Assembly: GCF_900172295.1 (NCBI RefSeq)
Contig: NZ_FWFL01000012.1
Coordinates: 1-64,000, forward strand
Direction: 5' to 3'
Length of the DNA stretch: 64,000 nucleotides
From: Roseovarius litorisediminis
GTDB lineage: Bacteria; Pseudomonadota; Alphaproteobacteria; Rhodobacterales; Rhodobacteraceae
This document shows, in pieces, positions 41,415 to 51,113 of the stretch (the stretch's first letter is position 1; each line of letters opens with the position of its first letter). The position numbers and the translations under genes are program-made. A model generated the notes under the pieces. That model did no database searches, was not told the DNA's origin, and was given only the letters and a program-made list of their open reading frames with translations.

Positions 41415-42359
41415 ATGCCTGACGCCCGACACACCAAGGTTCTGATCATCGGCTCCGGCCCTGCGGGTTATACTGCCGGTGTTTATGCAAGCCGCGCCAT
41501 GCTGGAACCGATTCTGGTGCAGGGAATCGAACCGGGCGGGCAGCTGACGACCACAACCGAAGTCGAGAACTGGCCCGGCGATACCGAAGTTCAGGGGCCC
41601 GACCTGATGGTGCGAATGGAAGCCCATGCCAAGGCAATGGGCTGCGAGATCATCGGCGACATCATCACCGATCTGGACGTTTCCAGCCGCCCGTTCACCG
41701 CCAAGGGTGACGGCGGTACAACCTATACTGCCGATGCCGTCATTCTGGCCACCGGTGCCCGCGCCAAATGGCTGGGCTTGCCGTCAGAAGAGGCCTTCAA
41801 GGGTTTTGGTGTTAGCGCCTGCGCCACCTGTGACGGCTTCTTTTATCGCGGTCAGGAAATTGTTGTGATTGGCGGTGGCAACACGGCCGTGGAAGAGGCG
41901 CTGTTTCTAACCAATTTCGCCTCAAAAGTGACGCTCGTCCATCGCCGCGACGAATTGCGCTCTGAGAAGATCTTGCAGGACCGGTTGTTCAAACATCCCA
42001 AGGTCGAAACTCTATGGAATCACGTTCTGGAAGAGGTGACCGGTACCGAAAACCCCAAGGGTGTTGAAGGCGTCCGCGTCAAACATGTGGACACCGGTGA
42101 AATCACTGAAATCCCCTGCAAAGGTGTTTTTATCGCCATTGGCCACGCCCCGGCCAACGAATTGGTCAAGGATACGCTGGAAATGCACAATGGTGGTTAC
42201 GTCAAGGTTCAGCCCGGCAGCACCCGCACATCGATTCCCGGTGTTTTTGCCGCGGGCGATCTGACCGATCACGTCTACCGTCAGGCCGTCACCTCGGCCG
42301 GAATGGGGTGCATGGCCGCGCTGGACGCTGAGAAGTTTCTGGCTGAAAAAGAGGGATAA
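41415..42359 (+). CDS. trxB: Thioredoxin-disulfide reductase
   Basis: The 314-residue flavoenzyme reduces thioredoxin with NADPH. It has the FAD motif [20 protein letters not shown] at residues ~9-28, the redox pair Cys136-x-x-Cys139 in [13 protein letters not shown], the NADPH motif [16 protein letters not shown], and the C-terminal [31 protein letters not shown]. Length is normal. The ATG is preceded by a purine-rich AATGGAGTGCCCAA. Cytoplasmic. Confidence 0.96.
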   Translation: MPDARHTKVLIIGSGPAGYTAGVYASRAMLEPILVQGIEPGGQLTTTTEVENWPGDTEVQGPDLMVRMEAHAKAMGCEIIGDIITDLDVSSRPFTAKGDGGTTYTADAVILATGARAKWLGLPSEEAFKGFGVSACATCDGFFYRGQEIVVIGGGNTAVEEALFLTNFASKVTLVHRRDELRSEKILQDRLFKHPKVETLWNHVLEEVTGTENPKGVEGVRVKHVDTGEITEIPCKGVFIAIGHAPANELVKDTLEMHNGGYVKVQPGSTRTSIPGVFAAGDLTDHVYRQAVTSAGMGCMAALDAEKFLAEKEG

Positions 42360-42513
42360 AATCCGGATTCGCTGCAAATTCGCGTCACTTTGGCCTCTTT
42401 TCGCCATTTCGACCAAGAGCGGCTTGAATCCTGACACAAAGCGGGGCTATGGCGCGTGAAAGGTGTTGCACGTCGTAACGCCATTATTGATTCAGTTTTA
42501 TCCGAGAGTACCC

Positions 42514-44226
42514 ATGCCCCAGCAAAACCTTGCCCCAGTACCCGAGCTGTATGTTTCTTACGAAAGCGCTCAGAAACTTAAAGTAGAAGCTGCCGACCTG
42601 ATCAGCCATGATCTGACACCGCGCCAGATCTGCGATCTTGAACTGCTGATGAACGGTGGCTTCAACCCTCTCAAAGGTTTTCTGAACGAGGCAGATTATA
42701 ACGGCGTGGTAGAAGACATGCGTCTTGCAGATGGCACTCTTTGGCCAATGCCTATCACATTGGACGTCTCCGAGAAATTTGCCGAGACTCTTGAGATCGG
42801 ACAGGATATTGCGCTACGCGATCAGGAAGGCGTGATTCTTGCGACCATGACCGTCACTGACCGCTGGGAGCCGAACAAAACGCGCGAAGCCGAAAAAGTA
42901 TTTGGTGCTGATGACGATGCGCACCCGGCCGTCAATTACCTGCACAACACCGCTGGCAAGATCTATCTTGGTGGCCCTATCACCGGCATCCAGCAACCCG
43001 TGCACTATGATTTCCGCGGTCGTCGCGATACCCCGAACGAGTTGCGCGCCTATTTCCGCAAACTGGGCTGGCGCAAAGTGGTTGCCTTCCAGACCCGCAA
43101 CCCGCTGCACCGCGCGCATCAGGAACTGACCTTTCGCGCCGCCAAGGAAGCACAGGCCAACCTGCTGATCCATCCTGTCGTCGGCATGACCAAACCGGGC
43201 GACGTTGATCACTTTACACGCGTGCGCTGCTATGAGGCGGTTCTTGACCAATACCCCGGCTCGACCACGACAATGAGTCTGCTGAACCTTGCGATGCGCA
43301 TGGCCGGCCCGCGCGAGGCTGTCTGGCACGGGCTGATCCGCGCCAACCATGGCTGCACCCATTTCATTGTCGGCCGCGACCACGCAGGCCCCGGCAAAAA
43401 CTCGGCAGGCGAGGATTTTTACGGCCCCTATGACGCGCAGGAACTGTTCCGTAAGTATCAGGATGAGATCGGCGTCGAGATGGTTGATTTCAAACACATG
43501 GTCTATGTACAGGAGCGTGCCCAGTACGAACCGATGGACGCGATTGCCGACAAGGACGACGTGACCATCCTGAATATCTCGGGGACCGAGCTGCGCCGCC
43601 GGCTGCAGGAAGGTCTTGAAATACCTGAATGGTTCTCGTTCCCCGAGGTGGTGACCGAGTTGCGCAAAACCCGCCCGCCACGCGCCGAGCAGGGCTTTAC
43701 CGTCTTCTTCACCGGCTTCTCGGGTTCGGGCAAATCCACAATCGCAAACGCGCTTATGGTCAAGCTGATGGAAATGGGGGGCCGCCCGGTCACACTTTTG
43801 GATGGCGATATCGTGCGGAAAAACCTGAGTTCTGAGCTGGGTTTCTCAAAAGAGCACCGCGATCTGAACATCCGTCGCATCGGCTATGTTGCCTCTGAGA
43901 TCACCAAAAATGGTGGCATTGCCATCTGTGCGCCAATCGCGCCCTATGCCACCACCCGTCGCGCAGTTCGCGAAGATATCGAAGCCTTCGGCGCATTTGT
44001 CGAGGTACATGTTGCGACCTCGATCGAGGAATGCGAACGCCGCGACCGCAAGGGGCTTTACAAGCTGGCCCGCGCAGGGAAAATCAAGGAGTTTACTGGT
44101 ATTTCAGACCCTTATGATATACCGGCCAATCCCGAACTACGGGTTGAAACCGAAGGCACCGATGTTGATAACTGTGCCCACCAGGTGATCCTAAAGCTTG
44201 AACAGATGGGCCTGATTGCGGGCTGA
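42514..44226 (+). CDS. Bifunctional sulfate adenylyltransferase / adenylylsulfate kinase
   Basis: The 570-residue fused enzyme activates sulfate to APS and then PAPS. The N-terminal ATP sulfurylase part has QTRNPLHRAHQELTFRAA and GRDHAGPGKNSAGEDFYGPYDAQ. The C-terminal APS kinase (about residues 390-570) has the P-loop FFTGFSGSGKSTIANAL and GDIVRKNLSSELGFSKEHRDLNIRRIGYVA. The fused arrangement (sat/cysC) is common in roseobacters and supplies sulfur for assimilation. The ATG at 42514 is used; a longer frame begins at 42463 but has no better site. A hairpin terminator follows. Confidence 0.94.
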   Translation: MPQQNLAPVPELYVSYESAQKLKVEAADLISHDLTPRQICDLELLMNGGFNPLKGFLNEADYNGVVEDMRLADGTLWPMPITLDVSEKFAETLEIGQDIALRDQEGVILATMTVTDRWEPNKTREAEKVFGADDDAHPAVNYLHNTAGKIYLGGPITGIQQPVHYDFRGRRDTPNELRAYFRKLGWRKVVAFQTRNPLHRAHQELTFRAAKEAQANLLIHPVVGMTKPGDVDHFTRVRCYEAVLDQYPGSTTTMSLLNLAMRMAGPREAVWHGLIRANHGCTHFIVGRDHAGPGKNSAGEDFYGPYDAQELFRKYQDEIGVEMVDFKHMVYVQERAQYEPMDAIADKDDVTILNISGTELRRRLQEGLEIPEWFSFPEVVTELRKTRPPRAEQGFTVFFTGFSGSGKSTIANALMVKLMEMGGRPVTLLDGDIVRKNLSSELGFSKEHRDLNIRRIGYVASEITKNGGIAICAPIAPYATTRRAVREDIEAFGAFVEVHVATSIEECERRDRKGLYKLARAGKIKEFTGISDPYDIPANPELRVETEGTDVDNCAHQVILKLEQMGLIAG

Positions 44227-44236
44227 TCACCCTTGA

Positions 44237-44270
44237 CTGCCGGGTGTTGCCGACGCGCGACACCCGGCAG
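44237..44270 (+). terminator. Strong hairpin after sat-cysC
   Basis: CTGCCGGGTGT (44237-44247) and ACACCCGGCAG (44260-44270) form a perfect 11-bp stem, ten bases after the stop codon. The following ATTATGTTATG is only AT-rich, with no strict T-run. Termination is likely. Confidence 0.65.
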
Positions 44271-44450
44271 ATTATGTTATGCACTTCGAATTTACATGAC
44301 GCTACGTCAGCCAATTCCGACGTATGCTTTTCCCAGTCCCTGTTGGCGCTTGGGAAGCGCAGTTTCTCAACCTAAGATTCTTTGTCTCCGTGTGTAGTTC
44401 AGGGATGCAAATTCAGTCGGTCACAGCCGGCACGCAGGGGAGAACACTCC

Positions 44451-45194
44451 ATGACCAAATTTTTCAAAATGATTTCTACAGCCATCGCCACAATGGCCTT
44501 GTCGGTCACCGTTGCAACGGCCGATACAGCTCAGAAACCTGAGCGGCTTGAATTTTCCAGCGTTTCCACACAAAGTTCAGCGCCCTTCTGGTTTCCGGCC
44601 TTTATCGCTTTCTCACTCGCAACGACCCTTGATGATGACACCCGGGTTCAGGGCGGATCGGGCAAGGAAAGGGTACTGTCTTCTGACGACCTGGATGCTC
44701 TTCGTGTCGAGCTGGGCTGGGCTTTGGGTGGCAGCAGCGCTGCTTCGTCCTTTAGAGGCGGCTCTGCGGGCAGCCTTGTCCCATATGCGGTTCTTGGCGC
44801 GGTCCTGGTATCGAACAACATCAATTCGTTCACCGACGCTAATGGAAATTCTTTTCCGACCGACGGAAAATCCAAATTCCGCGGTATCTACGGAGGCTTG
44901 AATTTCAACCTTCTGGGCAGGGCCTCGGCCAGCGCGGCCAGCAGCAGTGCCGCGGTTCTGGTGTGGGATGCTTTTTTCAATGTGGGTTGGGGCCGGGCAG
45001 AAGTTGATGCCTTCAATGGCAGCTTCACCCGCAACGAAACAGGCGCGTTCTACGAAGTGGGTACGTCCTTACAAACCGATTTTGGCGGTGTGCTTTTCGG
45101 CCCTGAACTGACGTATCGGATGTTTGATCAGTCTGTCATTGAACGCGATGAATGGACGGCTGGCCTGAAATTCACATTCCCGCTGGACAAGTGA
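44451..45194 (+). CDS. Secreted outer-membrane barrel-like protein
   Basis: A 247-residue protein with a signal peptide (residues 1-24, ending VATA). Alternating strands typical of an outer-membrane barrel follow: SAFRGIYGGLNFNLLG-like, FFNVGWGRAEVDAFNGSFTRNETGAFYEVGTSLQTDFGGVLFGPELTYRMFDQ, and a terminal WTAGLKFTFPLDK. The last residue is lysine, not the usual aromatic. GGGGAG is upstream of the ATG at 44451. Family not recognised; location inferred. Confidence 0.65.
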   Translation: MTKFFKMISTAIATMALSVTVATADTAQKPERLEFSSVSTQSSAPFWFPAFIAFSLATTLDDDTRVQGGSGKERVLSSDDLDALRVELGWALGGSSAASSFRGGSAGSLVPYAVLGAVLVSNNINSFTDANGNSFPTDGKSKFRGIYGGLNFNLLGRASASAASSSAAVLVWDAFFNVGWGRAEVDAFNGSFTRNETGAFYEVGTSLQTDFGGVLFGPELTYRMFDQSVIERDEWTAGLKFTFPLDK

Positions 45195-45244
45195 TTGTGG
45201 ACTGATCGTAAAGCCAGCAGCTCAGGGCATTTCGCCGGGCGCTG

Positions 45245-46108
45245 TCAGCTTGGACTGCTTTCCAGAACCGCGCGCGCAGCCCTTTCGTTGGTTTCCCCAA
45301 AATAGGCTGCTTTTTCCCTCAGGGTCTCGATGTCAGGCACGCGTGCTGCATAGTCCGCCTCTGACATATTTTGCATTGCCTTATGGATGTCTTCAGCGCT
45401 TTCGCACAGGATCAGTCCAGACGTATCAAAGAAATCACCGACATTTGGACACCCCCAATAAATCGGCACAGTTTTGCACAGTAATGCATCCAACAGTTTT
45501 TCAGAAAAGTAATTCCGTTCCCGTACATTTTCGATCACCACCGAATAACGATAGGGCGCAAGCCCATCAGACTTGGCGCCAAAGGGTATGTAGCCGCCAC
45601 CGATCGCATCAATCGTGACCCCCTGGCTGGCGGCCCACGCTATTGTTTCGTGGCGCAGAATATGGCCCTCTTGCGAACGTTTGGCAGACGCAATCAGAGA
45701 GCACATCCGGCTTTTGGTCACATCAAGTGTGCGCCAGTTGGGCACCCACGCCCCGCCTGCCGGAAAAAACACCCCGTTGGGAATATCGGCCAGCAGTGCC
45801 TCGTTGCAGGTCAACACCCGGTGAAACCGCCGCCAGGCCCAGCGCAGAAGCTTGATATGATGGCCGTGAATGGCACCCGGTTCCAGAACCATCACTGAAA
45901 CGCGTGCGCGGGTGCCAAATGTAGGTCGCGTATACATCGTGTCCCGGGGGTGAATGATCAGATGATCGTCAGGACCAAGATCAGCCAGACACTGCCCTTC
46001 AGTACCGGCAGGGCGCCCAAGCGGCCAATCCAGTTGATCCAGCGCAATGCGCCCCGGACGCGTACCAAGTTTTTTGGAATAGGGCAGAAGGGCGATGTTT
46101 GCAGACAT
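45245..46108 (-). CDS. Glycosyltransferase with a fucosyltransferase (GT10)-like C-terminal domain
   Basis: The 287-residue protein ends in a block typical of alpha-fucosyltransferases: YRYSVVIENVRERNYFSEKLLDALLCKTVPIYWGCPNVGDFFDTSGLI. Upstream lie LEPGAIHGHHIKLLRWAWRRFHRVLTCNEALL and a GDP-sugar-type fold. It may add a sugar to a surface polysaccharide. Donor and acceptor are unknown. It stands alone among housekeeping genes, with no other glycan genes nearby. Start at the ATG at 46108 with GAGG about ten bases upstream. Confidence 0.72.
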   Translation of the reverse strand: MSANIALLPYSKKLGTRPGRIALDQLDWPLGRPAGTEGQCLADLGPDDHLIIHPRDTMYTRPTFGTRARVSVMVLEPGAIHGHHIKLLRWAWRRFHRVLTCNEALLADIPNGVFFPAGGAWVPNWRTLDVTKSRMCSLIASAKRSQEGHILRHETIAWAASQGVTIDAIGGGYIPFGAKSDGLAPYRYSVVIENVRERNYFSEKLLDALLCKTVPIYWGCPNVGDFFDTSGLILCESAEDIHKAMQNMSEADYAARVPDIETLREKAAYFGETNERAARAVLESSPS

Positions 46109-46173
46109 CAGGGAAGGCCTCACTTTCAAGGCAGCGTGATAGGGCGATAACAGGAGCAGGGCAATCCACCTTG

Positions 46174-47082
46174 TTACCCTCGTGACCGCTGAAATGGGTA
46201 AAGCTGAACTTCACCTGACATCAAAACCCATGCCTGTCCGGCAACGCGCACCCCGGTGATGGCGTCGCGCGCACCCAGCACTTCAACCTGTGCCTGACCC
46301 GGACGGTCCAGCCAGTGACCCTGTTCTGCAATGAACCGCGGTGACTTGATCAATCCATGATGCCACAGGTAAGCCGCCATTGCCCCCGTGGCCGATCCTG
46401 TGAACGGATCCTCTGGCGGGTTGGGAGGTGGTAACACCAAACGCGAAAACGTATCGCCCGCCTTGGTCGCGCCTTGCAGCGTCACCCAGAACGGCTCGAT
46501 CACATCTTTGTTTTCAGCCCCCAGATGGGCCACCATACGGGCCAGGGCCGCAACATCCAGCACAACCCGGCGCAAAGTGTCGTGATCTTTCAGCACCGTG
46601 ATACAAAACGGCAATCCGGTTGACGTGATCTGGGAAGGCGCCACAATATCATCCGCATGCAACCCACCCACAGCGGCCACCAGCTCGCGAGGTAGCTCTG
46701 CCCCAAAATTTGGGGCAACCTGCGTCATGCTGATCCAAGCCGGGCCGGCACCTGAGGTATCAATTGCAATCGGCACGATCCCGGCACCGGTTTCCAGTTT
46801 CAGCGAATTGCCCGTGACCGCCCCCCGGTTCAGCAGGGACGCCACTGTGGCGATTGTCGGGTGCCCGGCAAACGGAATTTCCCGCCCCGCCAGAAAATAC
46901 CGCACTTTGACATCCGCCACATCAGAAGGCTCGAGAAACGTGCATTCCGACAGCGAGGTTTCCCTGACAAAACGCATGCAGGTCTCGGGTGACAAATCAC
47001 CTGCTTCGTGCAGCACGGCACAACCGTTGCCGCCTAAGGGTTGGCTGGTAAAGGCATCGACCCAGTCAAACTGATAACTCAT
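46174..47082 (-). CDS. PhzF-family isomerase-like protein
   Basis: A 302-residue protein with the PhzF/YddE pattern: FDWVDAFTSQPLGGNGCAVL, FVRETSLSECTFLEPSD, YFLAGREIPFAGHPTIATVASLL, and the second-half SPNPPEDPFTGSATGAMAAYLWHHGL-type region. The conserved Glu in SECTFL is the expected catalytic residue. PhzF of phenazine synthesis is an isomerase; most relatives, including this one, have unknown substrates. Cytoplasmic. Confidence 0.85.
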   Translation of the reverse strand: MSYQFDWVDAFTSQPLGGNGCAVLHEAGDLSPETCMRFVRETSLSECTFLEPSDVADVKVRYFLAGREIPFAGHPTIATVASLLNRGAVTGNSLKLETGAGIVPIAIDTSGAGPAWISMTQVAPNFGAELPRELVAAVGGLHADDIVAPSQITSTGLPFCITVLKDHDTLRRVVLDVAALARMVAHLGAENKDVIEPFWVTLQGATKAGDTFSRLVLPPPNPPEDPFTGSATGAMAAYLWHHGLIKSPRFIAEQGHWLDRPGQAQVEVLGARDAITGVRVAGQAWVLMSGEVQLYPFQRSRG

Positions 47083-47091
47083 GATCCTTGC

Positions 47092-48285
47092 TCATATCTG
47101 GGGCGGAAGATTGACCGGACTATACCCCGATTTCTGCCTCTCGCGTACACTCTCGTGTATCTCTGAATCATTTGCAATCCGGCGCGGTTCCTTGAGCGGC
47201 AGATAAAAGCCCAGCACATCTTTGCGTTCTGGCCATTCCATACGTTTTGCCCGTTTCGGCAGGTATTCCAGTATCTTCCAGGCCCATGTCATTGAATCGT
47301 GCAGCTTGCCGTTGGCATCGGGCTTGGCATATTTGCGTTTGCTGTTTGCGGGGTTCCTGCCTTCGACAAGGCGTTTTGCCATTTCCTTGCGAAACCGCAA
47401 ACCGTGGCTTGCGGCTTCGTCCGTCATCCATTTCAACGGATGCTTGGCCAGCCCGCTTTCCGGTTCGGGATAGCTGCCGCCAATGTCCGCGTGAACGCCC
47501 GCGAACCAATGCTGACCAATATCCTGATCCTCGGCTTGATCGTCGGGAACAAACGGGTTTGGCTTGTATTTCTGCGGCTCGCTCCATTCGGCCAGCCGAA
47601 ACATCCGGCGACGCTCGTCAATTGCCATGGCATGACGAAAAGTTTTTACGCTGGGATTGGTACGTGTGTAGGGCAACGACTGCAGCGACGGCAGATACAT
47701 CCTGTCCCGCCGCGGGATGATAACCGACCCGACTGTGTCCCAGCACCCCATGAAACGGATAGGGGCCCGACGCGTGCGCAAAACCTCCTGCACTCGCCAG
47801 GCGATGGTAAAATCATCCTTGTCCGAAGCCTGTTTATAAGCCGTCAGCGCATAACCGCACAGATGTTCCTGATCACGCTCCAGCAATCCCACCAGATGCA
47901 TGAACCCGGCCAGCATCCGCACGGTATAGGCACCCCGGCTGAACCCGAAAAGGTAGATATCATCACCCTCTTCGTAGTTGCGCAAAACAAACTGGTAGGC
48001 CTCCAGCACATTGGCATCCAGCCCATATCCAGTGGCCAGCCCGAAAACCCCTTTGGCCTTGTTCTTGAAAGCCTCCCACGCACCACTATTGCTTATCGTG
48101 CCAACGCCGGGATGGTAAAAGGCGATCTGTGCCGCATCACGTTCCAGAATCCGATAGAACTTGAGGACGTTCGACTGGTTTTCCTTGATCTCGTTGCCCG
48201 TCCCATCGCAACAGACGACAATGGATTTAGGCGATTTTTTATTGGCCGCTTTTGCATTGACAGGTTTTTTTGAGGGTCGCGCCAT
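47092..48285 (-). CDS. DUF2235 (Tle1-like) alpha/beta-hydrolase domain protein
   Basis: The 397-residue protein has a lysine-rich start, then VVCCDGTGNEIKENQSNVLKFYRILERD, the nucleophile elbow LFGFSRGAYTVRMLAGFM (G-x-S-x-G with the candidate catalytic serine), FMGCWDTVGSV, and HWFAGVHADIGGSYPE. DUF2235 is the catalytic domain of type VI secretion phospholipases (Tle1) but also occurs in stand-alone cytoplasmic proteins. No T6SS gene or signal peptide is present here, so a stand-alone hydrolase is likely. It ends nine bases before phzF-like. Confidence 0.82.
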   Translation of the reverse strand: MARPSKKPVNAKAANKKSPKSIVVCCDGTGNEIKENQSNVLKFYRILERDAAQIAFYHPGVGTISNSGAWEAFKNKAKGVFGLATGYGLDANVLEAYQFVLRNYEEGDDIYLFGFSRGAYTVRMLAGFMHLVGLLERDQEHLCGYALTAYKQASDKDDFTIAWRVQEVLRTRRAPIRFMGCWDTVGSVIIPRRDRMYLPSLQSLPYTRTNPSVKTFRHAMAIDERRRMFRLAEWSEPQKYKPNPFVPDDQAEDQDIGQHWFAGVHADIGGSYPEPESGLAKHPLKWMTDEAASHGLRFRKEMAKRLVEGRNPANSKRKYAKPDANGKLHDSMTWAWKILEYLPKRAKRMEWPERKDVLGFYLPLKEPRRIANDSEIHESVRERQKSGYSPVNLPPQI

Positions 48286-48421
48286 CGCTTTGATCCAATC
48301 CGATCAGCCATGGCATCGATGTTATGCGCAGTCTCTGCATTTCACAACCTTAGCTGGCACCTCTTGTCGGCGCCAAACCATTTTGCCGGTCGGTCTTAGG
48401 ATTGCGGGCAGGCGCAGACCG

Positions 48422-48649
48422 TTAGTGGACCGTTACTGGTTCCAGATCATTTTGCCGCGCCAGCACAAAGGCCAAGCGACGATCGCGCACCAGTGCCAGA
48501 CGTTCACCATCGGCGGAATGCACTGCGTACAGAATCTTGCTGCCCATGGCCTGCTCTTGCATTTCTTCGGGCAGGTCCTTCACATCGACAGCCCGGACAT
48601 AGACGATAGGACGGCCTGCATCGTCACCGAAATCATATCTTGTATCCAT
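48422..48649 (-). CDS. DUF1150-family protein
   Basis: A 75-residue protein: TRYDFGDDAGRPIVYVRAVDVKDLPEEMQEQAMGSKILYAVHSADGERLALVRDRRLAFVLARQNDLEPVTVH. This is the DUF1150 family, small alphaproteobacterial proteins frequently paired with Hsp20. Here the gene follows the Hsp20-like gene after five bases, suggesting co-expression under heat stress. Function unknown. Confidence 0.85.
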   Translation of the reverse strand: MDTRYDFGDDAGRPIVYVRAVDVKDLPEEMQEQAMGSKILYAVHSADGERLALVRDRRLAFVLARQNDLEPVTVH

Positions 48650-48654
48650 CTCAC

Positions 48655-49068
48655 TTACCCCTTGTTAATCTTGATCTTCTGCACGACCATTTCAGGCTGG
48701 GCGCGGGTCAGGTCCACATGCAGCAGACCGTTTTCCATGATCGCTTCGCCCACCTCGACCCCATCGGCCAAAACAAAGGACCTCTGGAACTGACGTGCCG
48801 CGATACCACGGTGCAGATAGATACGTTCATCACTGTCGTCACGCTGACGCCCGCGAATCACCAGCTGCCGGTCCTCAACCGTAATGGCAAGGTCGCCCTC
48901 GCCAAAACCGGCCACGGCCAGCGTAATGCGATAAGAGTTCTGTGAGGTCTGCTCGATATTGAAAGGCGGATAGCCTTCATTGCCAGATTTGGCGCTGCGT
49001 TCCAGCATCCGCTCCAGCTGTTCGAACCCCAGCATATAGGGGTGTGCCCCCAGAGTAAGTTTCGTCAT
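48655..49068 (-). CDS. Hsp20-family small heat-shock protein
   Basis: A 137-residue chaperone with an alpha-crystallin domain: PFNIEQTSQNSYRITLAVAGFGEGDLAITVEDRQLVIRGRQRDD, YLHRGIAARQFQRSFVLADGVEVGEAIMENGLLHVDL, and a short C-terminus. It resembles IbpA. The ATG at 49068 has AAGGA seven bases upstream; a GTG two codons earlier is less likely. Co-transcribed with DUF1150. Cytoplasmic holdase. Confidence 0.92.
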   Translation of the reverse strand: MTKLTLGAHPYMLGFEQLERMLERSAKSGNEGYPPFNIEQTSQNSYRITLAVAGFGEGDLAITVEDRQLVIRGRQRDDSDERIYLHRGIAARQFQRSFVLADGVEVGEAIMENGLLHVDLTRAQPEMVVQKIKINKG

Positions 49069-49082
49069 CGACACGTCCTTGA

Positions 49083-49109
49083 CTTATAAGCGACAGCCCA
49101 TTGTGCAAG
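49083..49109 (-). promoter_or_regulatory. Possible heat-shock-type promoter of the Hsp20 operon
   Basis: On the minus strand CTTG (49109-49106) is followed 15 bases later by CTTATAAG (49090-49083), then the ribosome-binding site. This loosely resembles alphaproteobacterial RpoH promoters (CTTG ... CTATNT), but spacing and match are weak. Confidence 0.3.
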
Positions 49110-49230
49110 ACCCCATTCTGGCGGCCTGCAGAAAGAAATATGGGAACTTCGGAGCGCGGGTGCAAGACCTTTGCGATAATCCCCACATTCAGTATGTTAC
49201 AGGCCTTACGCCTAAGGGAATCATCCGGAT

Positions 49231-49455
49231 ATGAACGTTTATCGAGATCTTTCGATGAAATCGGACGAGGTTTTGCTGGTTGAATTGGTAGAATTTCGCC
49301 GCCAGCACCGCGATCTGGACGAGGCGATTGAGGCGCTACAGGAAAAAGGCGCGCGCGATCCTTTGACTATCAAGCGCCTGAAACAACAAAAACTACGCCT
49401 CAAAGACATCATCGCCCGGATCGAAGATCGTTTGATCCCTGATATCATTGCGTAA
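49231..49455 (+). CDS. YdcH-like (DUF465) small coiled-coil protein
   Basis: The 74-residue protein has the DUF465 pattern: LLVELVEFRRQHRDLDEAIEALQEKGARDPLTIKRLKQQKLRLKDIIARIEDRLIPDI. Two antiparallel helices with the LKxxKLxLKD core are typical. Function unknown; abundant in alphaproteobacteria. It sits upstream of purEK, 46 bases before purE. Confidence 0.85.
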   Translation: MNVYRDLSMKSDEVLLVELVEFRRQHRDLDEAIEALQEKGARDPLTIKRLKQQKLRLKDIIARIEDRLIPDIIA

Positions 49456-49501
49456 AGTCACGCGACGGGTATAGTGCGCGCTCAAATATAAAGGGCGCGA
49501 C

Positions 49502-49990
49502 ATGGCTAAGGCAAAAGTAGGCATCATAATGGGCAGTCAGTCAGACTGGTCCACCATGCGCGGTGCCGCCGAAATCCTGGATGAACTGAATGTCGCCTAT
49601 GAGGCAAAGATCGTCTCGGCCCATCGCACCCCAGACCGGCTGTGGGCATATGGTAAATCTGCCGTGGAACGCGGCCTTCAGGTGATTATCGCAGGCGCTG
49701 GCGGCGCGGCACATCTGCCCGGCATGATGGCAAGCAAAACCCGCGTGCCAGTGATCGGCGTGCCGGTTCAGAGCAAGGCACTGTCGGGTGTCGACAGCCT
49801 TTATTCCATTGTGCAGATGCCAAAAGGCTTTCCGGTTGCAACCATGGCAATAGGCCCGGCGGGCGCTGCCAATGCGGGCCTGATGGCTGCCGCTATCCTT
49901 GCCACGGCGGATACCGATCTGGCCACCCGGCTGGACGACTGGCGCACTGCGCTTTCCGCCTCGATTCCGGATGAACCACAAGATGACTGA
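49502..49990 (+). CDS. purE: 5-(carboxyamino)imidazole ribonucleotide mutase
   Basis: A 162-residue class I PurE, purine synthesis. Motifs: [63 protein letters not shown] and [22 protein letters not shown]. It moves the N-carboxy group of N5-CAIR to form CAIR. Its stop overlaps the purK start by eight bases. Confidence 0.96.
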   Translation: MAKAKVGIIMGSQSDWSTMRGAAEILDELNVAYEAKIVSAHRTPDRLWAYGKSAVERGLQVIIAGAGGAAHLPGMMASKTRVPVIGVPVQSKALSGVDSLYSIVQMPKGFPVATMAIGPAGAANAGLMAAAILATADTDLATRLDDWRTALSASIPDEPQDD

Positions 49991-51065
49991 ACCTCTTTCC
50001 ACAGGCGCCACTATCGGCATTCTGGGTGGTGGGCAACTGGGTCGCATGTTGTCGGTCGCGGCCTCGCGCCTTGGCTTCAGAACCCATATTTTCGAACCCG
50101 GCGCCAACCCGCCAGCAGGCGATGTGGCCCATGTTGTGACCACCGCTGCCTATGAGGACGAGGTCGCACTGCGCGCCTTTGCCAACGGCGTTGATATCAT
50201 CACCTACGAATTCGAAAATATCCCGACTTCGGCCCTTGATATCCTTGAAGCGCTTAAACCAGCCCGCCCTGACAGGGTGGCCCTGCGGGTCAGTCAGGAC
50301 CGGCTGGTGGAAAAAGCATTTCTCACTGATCTGGGCCTTAAGACCGCACCGTTTGCTGCCATCGATGACGCGGTTGATCTGGCCGAAGCCATGGCCGAAA
50401 TCGGCTTGCCCGCCATCCTGAAAACCCGCCGTTTTGGCTATGATGGCAAAGGGCAGGCGCGGATTAATACCCCAGATCACGCCGAGCAGGCGCTGGCCGA
50501 TATGGCAGGCGCCCCCGCAATCTTTGAGGGCTTTGTTGATTTCAGCCATGAAGTTTCCGTCATCGCAGCCCGTAACGCCGCAGGCGAGGTCGCCTGCTAT
50601 GACCCGGGTGAAAACGTTCACAGGGACGGTATCCTGCATACAACGACCATCCCTGCCCGTCTTACCGCATCACAACGTACCGATGCCGTTCTTCTGGCCG
50701 CCAAAATTTTGAACAAACTGAACTATATCGGCGTAATGGGGGTCGAGCTGTTCGTTACACCCAAGGGCCTGATCGTCAACGAAATTGCCCCGCGCGTGCA
50801 TAACTCCGGCCACTGGACGCAACAGGGGTGCGCCGTTGACCAGTTCGAGCAACACATCCGCGCCGTCGCGGGTTGGCCACTGGGCGACGGCAGCCGCTAT
50901 ACCGACGTTGTAATGGAAAACCTGATTGGCGACGACATGGACAGGGTGCCCGAATTGGCAGCCGAGGCAAATACATCGCTGCATCTTTACGGTAAATCGC
51001 AGGCGAAGCCGGGCCGCAAGATGGGCCACGTAAACCGCGTTACAAGGGGCGGCAGTCACAAATAG
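49983..51065 (+). CDS. purK: 5-(carboxyamino)imidazole ribonucleotide synthase
   Basis: The 360-residue ATP-grasp enzyme carboxylates AIR to N5-CAIR. It has the N-terminal [20 protein letters not shown], the ATP-binding [55 protein letters not shown], and the C-terminal [36 protein letters not shown]. The ATG at 49983 overlaps purE; an in-frame ATG at 49971 is possible but has no better site. Confidence 0.95.
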   Translation: MTEPLSTGATIGILGGGQLGRMLSVAASRLGFRTHIFEPGANPPAGDVAHVVTTAAYEDEVALRAFANGVDIITYEFENIPTSALDILEALKPARPDRVALRVSQDRLVEKAFLTDLGLKTAPFAAIDDAVDLAEAMAEIGLPAILKTRRFGYDGKGQARINTPDHAEQALADMAGAPAIFEGFVDFSHEVSVIAARNAAGEVACYDPGENVHRDGILHTTTIPARLTASQRTDAVLLAAKILNKLNYIGVMGVELFVTPKGLIVNEIAPRVHNSGHWTQQGCAVDQFEQHIRAVAGWPLGDGSRYTDVVMENLIGDDMDRVPELAAEANTSLHLYGKSQAKPGRKMGHVNRVTRGGSHK

Positions 51066-51113
51066 CGGGCTGCCAACCGCTCAGGCTTGCAGGTGCGCAA
51101 CCGGGCGCAAGAA

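Noticed and set aside
47299..48273. Open frame opposite the DUF2235 gene
   Set aside because: Antisense shadow, no motif.
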